A stretch of 64,000 nucleotides of DNA, taken from Prochilodus magdalenae (lineage: Eukaryota; Chordata; Actinopteri; Characiformes; Prochilodontidae). The notes below the pieces were generated by a model, which worked only from the letters and a program-made list of their open reading frames with translations, was not told where the DNA came from and searched no databases. Location of the stretch: positions 112,501 to 176,500 of the forward strand of contig JAMWET010001910.1 of the NCBI GenBank assembly GCA_024036415.1. The letters are read 5' to 3'. How positions within the stretch are numbered: position 1 is the stretch's first letter; every line of letters begins with the position of its first letter. A program made the translations under genes and the position numbers. Below, one piece after another: positions 1-11,800 of this stretch.

Positions 1-268
1 GTATGATCTGTTGGTGTGCTGTATGATCTGCTGTATGATCTGTTGGTGTGCTGTATGATCTGCTGTATGATCTGTTGGTGTGCTGTATGATCTGCTGTAT
101 GATCTGTTGGTGTGCTGTATGATCTGCTGTATGATCTGTTGGTGTGCTGTATGATCTGCTGTATGATCTGTTGGTGTGCTGTATGATCTGATGTATGATC
201 TGTTGGTGTGCTGTATGATCTGCTGTATGATCTGTTGGTGTGCTGTATGATCTGTTGGTGTGCTGTAT
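1..268. repeat. 32-bp minisatellite
   Basis: The first 268 bases are a head-to-tail array of a 32-bp unit made of a 20-bp block (gtatgatctgttggtgtgct) and a 12-bp block (gtatgatctgct) that share their first ten bases. About eight units are visible. One unit has a single-base change (gatgtatg), and the array decays after base 250. The left end is cut by the window edge, so the true length is unknown. Confidence 0.95.
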
Positions 269-1255
269 ATTGTATTGTTGGTATTTAAGTTTGTATGCTG
301 TATGTTGTGTATGTTGGTATGCATAAGTTTATAAATAACTTACCCTTGCTTTTCTTCTTTTTCTTACACGTTGGTATTAAAAAACAACATCCTGTTCATT
401 TACATGGATAAAACAGAAGAAAGGTAAAATATAGCAGCACAATTAATAAATAAGTAACTTGTATACATTTGTATAATTTTTTTATGCTTATGATTTGTAC
501 AACTAATCTAAAATCACCCTTACTCATCATCTCCAACAACATTTAAAAGATTTTTTTAAAAAGCTACAAAAATATATAAATAAAGAAATACATTTCATTA
601 TGTATGCAGATGTGAATGAAATTTAGAATCGTGCAAAGCCACATACATATACACTGATATATTAGGGTGTGAGCTGAAACTAAAAACTTAAAGGTTTTAA
701 ATATGGTTAGCACGCTGGATTCTGTAATACAGCTAATCTAATCTCGCATAGTAAAAGGCTATAACACCTTGAGTTCTTTTGGACAAGGAAAGCAACAGAT
801 CAACAGAGCTAATTAGCTATTGCTTATGGAGCAAGCCCAAGGCAGCAGATGCATTTAATTAACAAATCAAAGTAAGAGACTGCTTTGGGTTCAACAATGA
901 GTGGCAAACCATACCATATTTACTTACCCAAGATAATGTACATGAAAAACAGTTTTATTGGTGTACACGCCGTACAGCGCACTGTAGAAAACAACAACAA
1001 CAGAGTGCTGAATTTATCTGCATACAACTCCAAGAAGAGTACACAAGACTGCAGGTGTACTGGTAAATCAGAAAACATGATTATTGTAAACATAAGCTGC
1101 AGTTCACAATTTATTTATTTAAAAATATTCTTCTGTCCTTTTTTTCTTCTTTGAACTGGTACAGCAACAAGAACAACTGAGTGCATAAAAAAGCTTATGG
1201 CTGTGAAGCCCCAAGAAGGAATATAACTGCATACATGAGTACCCAGTCAGCAATA
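269..1255. other. AT-rich spacer, no gene seen
   Basis: This roughly 1-kb stretch is AT-rich and has no ORF that resembles a known protein and no exon matching the missing 3' end of vwa5a copy 1. It runs up to the TA target site of the Tc1 element. Confidence 0.6.
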
Positions 1256-1461
1256 CAGTGGGGAAAATAAGTATTTAGTCAGTCACCAATTGTGCAAGTT
1301 GTCCCACTTAAAAAGATGAGAGAGGCCTGTAATTGACATCATAGGTAGACCTCAACTATGAGAGACAAAATGTGGAAAAAATTGAGAAAGTCATTTTGTC
1401 TGATTTTTAAAGAATTTATTTGCAAATAATGGTGGAAAATAAGTATTTGGTCAATAACAAA
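1256..1461. repeat. Tc1 left terminal inverted repeat
   Basis: About 206 bp match the reverse complement of 2652-2858 with few differences. The motif aaaataagtattt occurs at the outer end and again, slightly changed, near the inner end. This is the IR/DR arrangement in which transposase binds twice per end. Confidence 0.92.
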
Positions 1462-1469
1462 AGTTCATC

Positions 1470-2493
1470 TCAATACTTTGTTGTATATCCTTTGTTGGCA
1501 ATGACAGAGGTCAAACGTTTTCTGTAAGTCTTCACAAGGTTGGCACACACTGTTGCTGGTATGTTGGCCCATTCCTCCATGCAGATCTCCTCTAGAGCAG
1601 TGATGTTTTGGGGCTGTCGGCGGGCAACACAGACTTTCAACTCCCTCCAAAGGTTTTCGATGGGGTTGAGATCGGGAGACTGGCTAGGCCACTCCAGGAC
1701 TTTGAAATGTTTCTTACGAAGCCACTCCTTTGTTGCCCTGGCAGTGTGCTTGGGATCATTGTCATGCTGAAAGACCCAGCCACGTTTCATCTTCATTGCC
1801 CTTGCTGATGGAAGGAGGTTTGCACCCAAAATCTCACAATACATGGCCCCATTCATTCTTTCATGTACACGGACCAGTCGTCCTGGTCCCTTTGCAGAGA
1901 AACAGCCCCAAAGCATGATGTTGCCACCCCCATGCTTCACAGTTGGTATGGTGTTCTTTGGATGCAACTCCGCATTCACTTTCCTCCAAACACGACGAGT
2001 TGTGTTTTTACCAAATAGTTCTACTTTGGTTTCATCTGACCATATGACATTCTCCCAATACTCTTCTGGAACATCCCAAATGCTCTCTAGCAAACTTCAG
2101 ACGTGCCTGGATATGGACTGGCTTAAGCAGGGGGACACGTCTGGCACTGCAAGATCTGAGTCCCTGGCGTCGTAGTGTGTTGCTGATGGTAGCCTTTGTA
2201 ACGTTGGTCCCAGCTTCCTGCAGGTCATTCACTAGATCCCCCCTTGTGGTTCTGTGATTTTTCCTTACCGTTCTTGTGATCATTTTGACCCCACGGGCTG
2301 AGATCTTGCGTGGAGCCCCAGATCGAGGGAGATTAGTAGTGGTCTTGTAGGTCTTCCATTTTCTGATTATTGCTCCCACAGTAGATTTCTTCACATCAAG
2401 CTGCTTGCCTATTGCAGATTCAGTCTTCCCAGCCTGGTGCAGGTCTACAATTCGGTTTCTGGTGTCCTCCGACAGCTCTTTCGTCTTCACCAT
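1470..2493 (-). pseudogene. Tc1-like transposase, one frameshift
   Basis: Cut-and-paste DDE transposase of the Tc1 family. Two overlapping minus-strand ORFs make one gene of about 340 residues. The first (from the ATG at 2493) begins [20 protein letters not shown] and holds the paired helix-turn-helix DNA-binding region, including SKQL-like and RSGAPRKIS segments. The second (ending at 1470) holds the catalytic domain. The DD34E residues are visible: Asp in WSDET, Asp in HDNDPKHT, and Glu in NPIENLW exactly 34 residues after the second Asp. The two ORFs are out of register by one base near 2078-2095, around a run of T and G, so the protein is broken between the DNA-binding and catalytic halves. 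No other stop is seen. A single recent mutation or an assembly error would explain it. Confidence 0.93.
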
Positions 2494-2651
2494 AGTGGAG
2501 TTTGGAGTGTGAGTGTTTGAGGTTGTAGGCAGGTGTCTTTTATACTGTTAACGACTTCAAACAGGTGCCATTAATACAGGTAATGAGTGGGGGAAAGAGG
2601 AGCCTCTTAAAAAAGAAGTTACAGGTCTGTGACAGCCAGAAATCTTGCTTG

Positions 2652-2858
2652 TTTGTTATTGACCAAATACTTATTTTCCACCATTATTTGCAAATAAATT
2701 CTTTAAAAATCAGACAAAATGACTTTCTCAATTTTTTTCCACATTTTGTCTCTCATAGTTGAGGTCTACCTATGATGTCAATTACAGGCCTCTCTCATCT
2801 TTTTAAGTGGGACAACTTGCACAATTGGTGACTGACTAAATACTTATTTTCCCCACTG
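2652..2858. repeat. Tc1 right terminal inverted repeat
   Basis: Reverse complement of the left repeat, ending in ccccactg next to the TA target site. It differs from the left copy by only a few bases and one length change in a T run. Confidence 0.92.
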
Positions 2859-2868
2859 TATAAGATAG

Positions 2869-3420
2869 GCTCACAGGGTCAACAGAAAAGGAACACTCGG
2901 TACGCTACAAAAAAAAATATGACAGTACTTTGCAATGGGTCAGTGTGAGAGAGGGGTTTTATACAAACAGACTAAATTAACAACAGGTGTGATCAATACT
3001 CGGGGGAATCCGATCTAGGAAATGGGATGGGATTGGAGGGTGAGGGACATGTGACTGTGACCAGGTAGGGGATTCTGAGAGATGGAGGTCCGGGGATCAG
3101 AGGCAAAGCGGAAACCCGGAAGTGTGACAGTATCTTGGGATCTGCCGCAAATCCAGGTAGCACTTGCTTCTGTTCCAATAAACTATTGCAATAAGCTTTG
3201 TCTGTGATGGCTTTAGTTTCCGGACTGTTTTTAGCAAATCTCCTGCCACTTTCAAATGCCTGTTTGAAAAATACAACTGTTGCTGTTACCTCTGTGTGCT
3301 TGCAAATGCCTTTGCTGCCAGCTAAAAATGTATTGTAAATTAAATGTTGTTGTTCTCTGCTAACACTGTGAAACACATCCAGACATTTTCACTCTGGAGT
3401 ACATGTGCATCGGTGTGCAC
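2869..3420 (-). other. Probable dispersed-repeat fragment, unclassified
   Basis: Between the Tc1 element and the last exon of vwa5a copy 1 there is a 127-codon open frame on the minus strand (2993-3376) with no recognisable domain. Its composition and the short run of mixed pyrimidines downstream look like a piece of a fish repeat rather than a host gene. It does not match the C-terminal exons of vwa5a copy 2. I cannot assign it to a family. Confidence 0.3.
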
Positions 3421-3547
3421 AAACATAAAGGTGTAAAGACATCAGTTATAATATGCGCTAAAACTCCAATATCGCTCTGATGATCCATATATCAGAAAAT
3501 AACATATGTATAAAATTTGTATTTGTATAAAACAGAAAGACACTGAC

Positions 3548-4593
3548 CACGAGAGTATCTAGGGATGGTCTTCCACTCCAGTGGACCTTGCACAGCTTCG
3601 CCACTGCCCTTATAAACAGCTATGAAGGCTGTGTGTGCACTGCTCACTCCAGCCTGCACACTGTGCTCCACCACTCTGGCCTTTAAAGCCTCTTTGTCAG
3701 CTCCCTCAATCTGCTCCTCCCGTTCCAGAGAGCGGATCAGAGAGCAGGCACCCAGTCTGTGGATGGGCAGACTGAACATACAGGCAGTGTTTAAGCCTTT
3801 TTATACCCAAGCATGAGTGCCTCACCTGTTACTGATGTTTTCACAACATTCCTTTAATTTTCCAAATGAATATATATTTACAAAATACAATGTTATGTCG
3901 ATTTCGTACATGTTGTTTTTTGTACTGGATTGTTTAAAGTTCAAGATCGCTGAGGTAATATCAGCAAGTACATTTCAAGCACAGTATTGTTTTGTTTGCT
4001 AAATATAAGTGCAATATATACAGTATATTACAAACATAATAATTACAAGTTCATTTTACCTCAATAGTACTTCAGTGCACTAATAAAAGCATATTTAATA
4101 TGCACTCCCAGGTAAAAAAATTAAGTATATTTTTAAGTACAAGAAATGTATTTTAATATGTACTTAAATATGTACAGCTAAGTACAAGTACTGTATTTAA
4201 GTACATTTTAATAGGACTAATAACATATTTAGCATGCCACATAGTATATCTGAAATAGTACACTTTTAGTACATTAGTTATTAGTACAAAGAGTCCAGTG
4301 TGCTTTTTTGTCCCAACTTAATCATCATGTCATAATATCTTGCTATAATATCGTGGAGGTGGAACAAAGGAAACAGAAACTGAACTGTCAGAGAGAAGGG
4401 TGTATGTAAGTGAATGTTACCCGGTATTCTCAGCAGGCTTGAGGGAGAAGCTGAGTGTGTTGGTGACTTCTTGATCTAGTAGACGGTACTTCACCGTTAC
4501 AGTCCCCTCAGCATCTGCGCTCTGACTCTACAGACACAAAAAGAAATACATGCAGTTAATTTTAATGCTATAGTTTTAATTCAATAATAACTC

Positions 4594-4630
<37 letters not shown>

Positions 4631-6321
4631 TCTAATAATAATAATAATAAAAACTAAAAAGACCAAGTATAGTGGTTTTCAGTAGCCATTTTGGCCTGTT
4701 TAGGATTCAGATTAAAACATTCAGAATATATGCTTTTACATTAAACACAAAAAAGCATAGAAAATCTAGAAGCTAGAAAATACCCTCTGCAAGTTTACAA
4801 AAACAGCCTAATTAGCTTCACTATTTAAAGAAACTAAAGTTTCCCATACGATGTCACTTCATTGGTTTGGTTAATAACTACAATGACTACAAATACAAAA
4901 AAGCTTAATGTTTTGCCAGGGTCAAACAGAAACAGCATAATTACACTTAACTAGTATTAGGTCATTTTTACTTAAATTAGTGCTTTATTTTCTTGTCCTT
5001 CATTTTCTCAGCGTACTAAAATGATGGAATACCAAAAATATTGATTTAATAATATTCAGTGTATTTTTAGTGCATACTTGTATGGTGTATAATTACTGTG
5101 CTGGAACATGATCCTAGGTAATCTGACCTGAAATCAGCATTTTCACTTTAAACACACAGCCTACTTATTTCTAGATTAAAACAAAGTTGTAAGACTTCTT
5201 GTCAAGTCAAATGATCTTGCAGCTAAGACAGAAAATTTCACCAGCTGTAAGTTATTATTGCCTTCCTAGACTGTGGCCTTGGCATAGGAGTTAAGGAAGG
5301 AGCCAAGGTTTGTGTGTGAGGAAGATTAGATTAGATTCAACTTTGTCATTGTGCAGAGTACATATACAGAGCCAAGGAACTGCAGTTGCCATCTAACCAA
5401 AAGTGCAAAATACATTATTATTTACATATAAAGTGCAGGAATGTATTCATAGCAAGTGATGGAGGGGTTTCAATATGTACAATTATGGACCGTGGAGTGG
5501 TAGAAAAATACAGATGTTTATATCAATATAATATACATATGTACAGACTGAGTGAAGACATAACAATGTAGGTTGTATTACTAATTAGATGTAGTTAGGC
5601 TTATTTCCATTCACTGTATTTACCAGTTTTTCACCTTTGTGCAGACTGTTGAGAGGGCATGGGAGTTTGCCAACCCAGTTGGATATGTTTTGTGGACTTG
5701 GTAAAGAGTTATGGCCATATTTCCTGAAATATTCTGTGGGAGGTATGCGATGCTAGTGCCACTATTCTGGTCCAATCATCTTGTATGCCCGGAGAGAGAG
5801 CTGTGTCCAAATTAACATTAAGCTCGTTCCACATGGGTGTTAGACTCTGCCAAGGTTTTTCTTGTCTTTATTCCTGTTTGTCATATTCACAGACAGGCTA
5901 TCAAGACATAGCTGAGGGCAGGAGGAAATTATGTGAAGGGGCCGAAAGAAGGCTGGGACTGTACTGGACTGTAGTGGTAAAGAGGGAGCTGAGCAATGAG
6001 GCTATCTCTCTGTTTGGTCTACATGCCGGTCATCACCCGTGGTCATGAGCTTTGGATAATGACAGAATAAATTACATCCTGGACACATGCAGTCAAAATG
6101 AGAGTAAAGCAAAAAGTGAAATATTGTTTTCCTTGAAATGTGAATTTGATTAACGTTCTTACCTCTCCTTTCAGCTGAGCATAAATCAGTGCCCTTTGAC
6201 CATGGAAAAGTGAGGTGATGGGTGGGCTCAGGCGGGTGGTGGACATGCCCAATGGGACTTTCCATTCTTCACTAATATCCATCACAGCTGGCTGCAGAGC
6301 ATAGCAAAGGGACTGCATTAC
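3548..6321 (-). CDS. vwa5a: vwa5a copy 1 C-terminal exons present
   Basis: Exons 6163-6321, 4421-4527 and 3548-3771 continue the protein past the VWA fold (GQRALIYAQLKGE, then VTVKYRLLDQEVT, then LPIHRLGACSLIRSLEREEQ). The last exon ends TAC-TCT-CGT-G before a GTCAGTG donor in phase 1, as in copy 2. If that donor is not used, the frame reads on for 20 codons to a stop at 3492. This would give a shorter protein without the final about 120 residues of copy 2. Confidence 0.82.
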
Positions 6322-7540
6322 CTAGAAAGAAGAGAGAAGGAAAGAGTGTGTTAACTAAAAAGATGGAGGAATTCGGTGTATGGATATTCAGTGCAGAGAA
6401 AAGTACAGAGTGGGAACACTATCTTTAGAGTTCATCATTTTTTTCTGATTAACCTCAAACCAAGCTCTTATTTTCCTTTGCAGTTAATAACGTGAGAGAA
6501 GTGAGGAATGGAGAATGGATTTGTTGTATGTGCTAGAAATGACTACATAATCTATATGCAAGACAAAGTGCAGAGTATTTTTAGAAAAAAATGGATTTAT
6601 TTGAAATAAGACCAGAGTAGTAATTCATGATTTAATATCTTATTAGGGTAAAGCAAACGTGTAGTTATTAGACTGTGGGATGCATTTCTATAGTTTCTGC
6701 TAGTCTTTTTGTAGTTGGACAACACCCGTCACTTTACTTTGGACTGCATGCGGTCAGCCCCTGTGATAAACTGGGCATGGCCACGTCCTTCCCGTGCAAC
6801 TCCTTTGATGAGGGCAGGGCTGGCACTTCCACAAATCCCAAATGAGAAGCACCTGTTGAAACACCAGTTTAGTTGTTATATCTGCATTATGTGCACGAGC
6901 ACTTCAAACGTCTTTCATAAATTTTAAACATTTAGCGTTTTTGTTACTCGATCTTCAAGTTATATTTATTGAATCCAGTAAACACACAAGATTTTAATCA
7001 GTGATCAGTGAGAAGTTAAATAGCACATGCCTGTGGAAGTCAGCATTGTTTCTCACGAGAGACAGGACTGCTTCTGTGTTTCTCACTCCTCCATCAGTGA
7101 ACAAAAACACCTGCGGGGAAGGAAGAAGAGAATAAAACACTCTGACTCACTGAACAGTGATCTGTCTAAACCCAATATACAGTAGTAGGGTCTGTCTAAA
7201 CTTTTGACTGGTACTCTAAATGGTTTTAGTACTTACTAATATTGATAACAGTGAGTAACCTAATTAGATGCTGCACAGGTGAAGTCTAAATAATCTTTTG
7301 GTGAACAGATACCACTTACCTGTCTGGGGTGTTCGGGGATGCACTGTTGACTGTAGATGTGTTTCAGAAGCTGCAGGATCTCAGTGTCACCCATGTTAGC
7401 ATCCATCTCCTTTACACTCTTCACAGCCTGGTCCAAAGTCTCCTGAGTGTATTCAACACTCTTCCTGAAACCCCAAACACACACCCACACACATGCGCAC
7501 ACACACATGCACACACACGCACATGCACACACACACACAT

Positions 7541-7572
<32 letters not shown>

Positions 7573-8858
7573 CATTACACCAGTCCTGAATCTCCTCCTG
7601 TTAGAAGGGGGCACTTTCTTGAACTGAGACTCACGGAAATAAGGAGTCATATTCTGATCCAAAGCTGTAGATGTTGAAGTAGCAGCCAAGGGGGAGACTT
7701 TTCAGCAGCAGGAGCAGAGTGTCCTAAAGACATATCAGGTAAGTACATGTTATTAAACCTGAAAGCATATTTATTCTATTGATGATAATTTGTAATCTGT
7801 TTTTGAATGATAGCCGAGGGTCATCAGTTAAAAATAAATCCTTAACTGGCAAACCTAAAGCCCAGGACATCAAGTAGGCCATTAAAGTCACAGTAAAAAA
7901 AAAAATAAGGAAAATTATGATTATTGACTGAGCCATATTTAAAGCCACTGTAAAAATACTTGTCAGTATTCAAACGATTATCCGCATTAATGCACTGTAG
8001 TACTAAAACATGTTCCATGTATGGACTGGAGAATGTGTGCTAACAGGCTGGTCCTGTAAATGACCCCAAACCATATTAAACACATTCTATGTAAGAACCT
8101 GGTCTGGTGCAGTCTGAGGGACTGATAATGATGTATATGGTTATTTTATAAAAATAATGTAATTAAAATGAATGATCCAATGGGCCACTGACAGTTTGAA
8201 CTCATGCATTACAAGAATAATACTTCAATCTAAACCATAACTGGTTAGGAAATGAAATATATTCATTCTTACCCTGGCACTCTCGATTTTCCTCGGTGCA
8301 TCCTTCTTATAACACATCTGATAATTCATGCTGTCGGATCTGTCCATTACGAACACAAACTCACCACAAGATGGTACAGACGACATCAGCACCTCAGGGA
8401 ACTCTGGGTACAAACTTAGCATTACCACAGGGTCTCCCATGAGGGATCCTAAAGTGTAAATAAAAGAACAAAGTTTGCTCTGTTAGTTAGTGTGTTCATG
8501 ACGCACATAGTTCATGTGATGTCACTGATTAGTAAGTGCGTGTGGAGGTGATTTCAGGATACAAGTTCATTCACATAAACAGATTTAAGTCATTTACCTA
8601 CATAAACATGAGACTAGAAAAAATGGATCAATGCAAATAATAGTTTAATCATCATCACTTTTTGGGGGGACTGCATACTGTTACACAAACCCATATTGCT
8701 CATTTACATCTACTGGAGTTTTGGTCAATGAAATTTACTTTACCTGGCTGTGCTGTGGGCTCTCCTGCCTCCACCATAGCAGTGGGCTGGTGGGGATTCT
8801 GATAATACAGAAACAGCTCCACATCTTTGTCAAACATATGACCTGCACACAGACTCAA

Positions 8859-8894
<36 letters not shown>

Positions 8895-11800
8895 ACACTG
8901 TGATAAAGCGCGTCCTTCTACCGGACAAAAGTCGTGGTAGGGGGCGCCCTTTATGGGTAGTGTCGGGCGAACAGTCTAGAGGTCTGGAAAAAGGTGCGGT
9001 ATGCACAAGAGTAGTTTTTCCCCTTCACCTTTATTTACACACCAACGAAGACTAATTACATATTTACAGAAAAACGCACATTCACACACGGACAAAAAGA
9101 AATAAAACGACAAAGATATACTCTACTGGCAAGAGTGTTTCGGTTTATGACTATAAAGTCACGCAGATCCCCAACCATGCTCTGTCTAGAAAAGAGCGGA
9201 ACCTCTCTTCCAGTACCCCCAGTAACACCACATTTAAACAGGTTACCCCTCCCCCGGGCTAAACCATTAGTGGCCTAAGGGGATCCTGGAGTTCACAACC
9301 ACTGTCTGTTCTGTCCCACTTACTCTGATTTTCCCCTCCTCTTCTACAGAGGTTGGGTTCGCCTAAAAAGGTAAAACTAAGGTGAACCCTTCAGTTCCCT
9401 TTTCACCATTATCAAGTTAAGCAGTTACAGGTAAGTGTACATAGTTATAATGTATAATACATAGGTATTCTGTGATGTGCGATGCCTCACATCATCACAC
9501 ACACACACACATGCACACGCACACAACGTACACGCGCACACACATACACACGCACACGCGTGTACACGCACACATACACACACACACACACACACAATTC
9601 AGGTTTTAGAATAAGAAGCACATAAAGAACATTAAACAGATTTTCCCCAAAGCTGTCTACAGTCGTTTAAGTTTTAAGGCATTGGTCTTGAATGTGGGAC
9701 ACATGTACATTGTGATGTGAAAAACCATCTTTCTAGACCTCTTCCAAGAATCGTCTTTATTACAGTATGTGTTATTGCCAGTCAGAGGGCTTCACAAGAA
9801 ATATCAATACCAGAAGATGATCAATAAAACCTTCATTAGAGAAATTATACCTCAGCAGCTATCTTTCAAAAACTTGTAAATCAAAAATTTGTTGCAAATA
9901 GATATGGAAATAAATGGAAATAAAATGTATATATACATATACACATACATATAACATAAACAAACAAACAAACAAATAAATAAATAAGCTGTTTTAACTT
10001 TAAAACGTAGTGTTTGGGCTGCCCTCAAACTTTCAAATTATATAAAGTCTAAATAGCTCATAAATATTAATAAATATTAAGGCAGGCTGGACACATTTTT
10101 TACAGTGCAGCTACATTATCTCCTCTGCTCTGATCTACATTCTCTCTGTTTAAAGACACTCATACCTTTGCGTTTGTGTGGTCTGCGTTGAGGAACGTCA
10201 GAGGCTCAAGAGGACATTTGGACTCCACTTTAGTGATGGGGTTGGGAGAGGTCACATGGGCAGTAAGAGTGAGAGAGTAGGGAACACCTGCTGGTTTTGA
10301 TCTTATCTTTGACACTATGCCTCCAGTTTTACCTGAGAGAAACCCAGAGGAACAAGAGAGTTTGAAGTATTACAATACAGGGCAGCTGCAAGCCTTGAAT
10401 AAGAGGTATTACTACTTATCTAAATACATAATAAACGCTTGTTTCAGGAATTTGTCTGAACCTGATGGGACCTGACTATTACCATCAGATTCAGATTCTG
10501 TTTCTCAAATATTTCCCAGGCTTAGATCACAATTCAAATTTCATTTGCTTACAGAAACATTATCTTTAGGAAACTCATGTCTGTTCTTATGGCTCAGGAA
10601 AATGACCAAATGGAAATACCCTCTCAATAACTCATCTTCTGTTTTATATTTGTGCTCAATGCTCAAGGTTTATCAACTCATTTACTTTCAGCAATGAGCA
10701 TTTGTGAGTATTTGTGAATGGTACTAAGAGTAATATTAATAAGGTATGTATTTGTACAAGAGCAATGAGCCACATAATGACACAAGACTGGCTTGTTAAT
10801 GATAGTAGACTATTAACAGGACTCTGATTCATTACAGAGCTGTCACACAGATGATACTGCAAAACAAGATTGCTTGGGATTGTGTCTCAGCACAGCAAGG
10901 GGACCAATCTGCACTGCCTGGCGCTGCATGCTGTTTTACCGTTAACAATACAAACAAAGGCTTTAAAAAAATGATAATCAGTAACAACTGCTCACTTCTG
11001 TTCAGACTGATCTGCTGTAGACTGGTGGACAGGGTGCTCTCAAATAAAGACTTAATTACTGCAACTTCCCCCCCCACCGGCCCGTAAAATATGGAATCCT
11101 CCTTTATTTTCATTTCTGAAAGGTGGCAACCCTATCACCCAGTGCATGGAAAAAGATTTATAACCCATTTCATGAAGCTCCTGATGCACAATTCTTGGGC
11201 TGATACGGCTTCCAAGGTAAGTCTGAAGCCTTGTTATGTTGTTAAGACGTACATGCTTCAGCATTTGGTGGCCCTGCATTGTGAGTTTGCATAGCTAACT
11301 TCTTCTGGGCTAAGCTACTGTTTGTCCTCATTTCACTTACACTGACATGAGCAAATTTTCACAAACTGACCTATGTGTCATGATGGAAAGGTGCAGCGTG
11401 TGTCTTTCAGTGTGCAGTTTGGTACCTGGAGGTGAGTAGCGGGGGTTCAGCACTTCGGGCAGGCAGAAGCACAGGGCATGGTCAGCCTGCACAGAAAGCT
11501 CAGTGATGTAGATGAAGGTGACAGCAACATTCTGGCCTGGAGGCAGAATCCCCAAACTCAGCCCGAACACATCCTCATTCTTCTCACCCTCCTCCAGCAG
11601 GAAGGTCTGACGTCCGACAGTAATCACACCATCATACTCCTCCTGGGCCTGAAACACACAAAACAATTTAATCAGAAGTTTTTCAGGTCAGGAGAAGAAT
11701 GTTTTGACACCAAATTCTAATTTGAGTGGATGAGTGTTGATGCTAATTCACTGTCCCCTCCACAAATACTGGCATCCCTGGTAAAGATGCATAAAAAGGC

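Larger units (their letters stand above)
1256..2858 (-). mobile_element. Tc1/mariner transposon, near full length
   Basis: A 1603-bp element is bounded by TA dinucleotides at 1254-1255 and 2859-2860, the target-site duplication expected of Tc1/mariner. The ends carry long inverted repeats of about 206 bp, beginning cagtggggaaaataagtatt on the left and matched in reverse on the right. The transposase gene lies between them on the minus strand. The length is normal for autonomous fish Tc1 elements (about 1.6 kb). The inverted repeats are still almost identical, so the insertion looks fairly recent, but the transposase is frameshifted, so this copy is probably not self-mobile. Confidence 0.96.

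Noticed and set aside
1..268. Regular repeat array that could look like a CRISPR
   Set aside because: The units are contiguous with no unique spacers and the DNA is from a vertebrate. It is a minisatellite.
2993..3376. 127-codon minus-strand ORF
   Set aside because: It has no recognisable domain, does not match vwa5a C-terminal exons, and lies in repeat-like sequence. Kept only as a possible repeat fragment.
7260..7689. Cys/Val-rich and His/Thr-rich ORFs
   Set aside because: They are translations of the CA/GT microsatellite. The real coding part is the exon 7320-7464.
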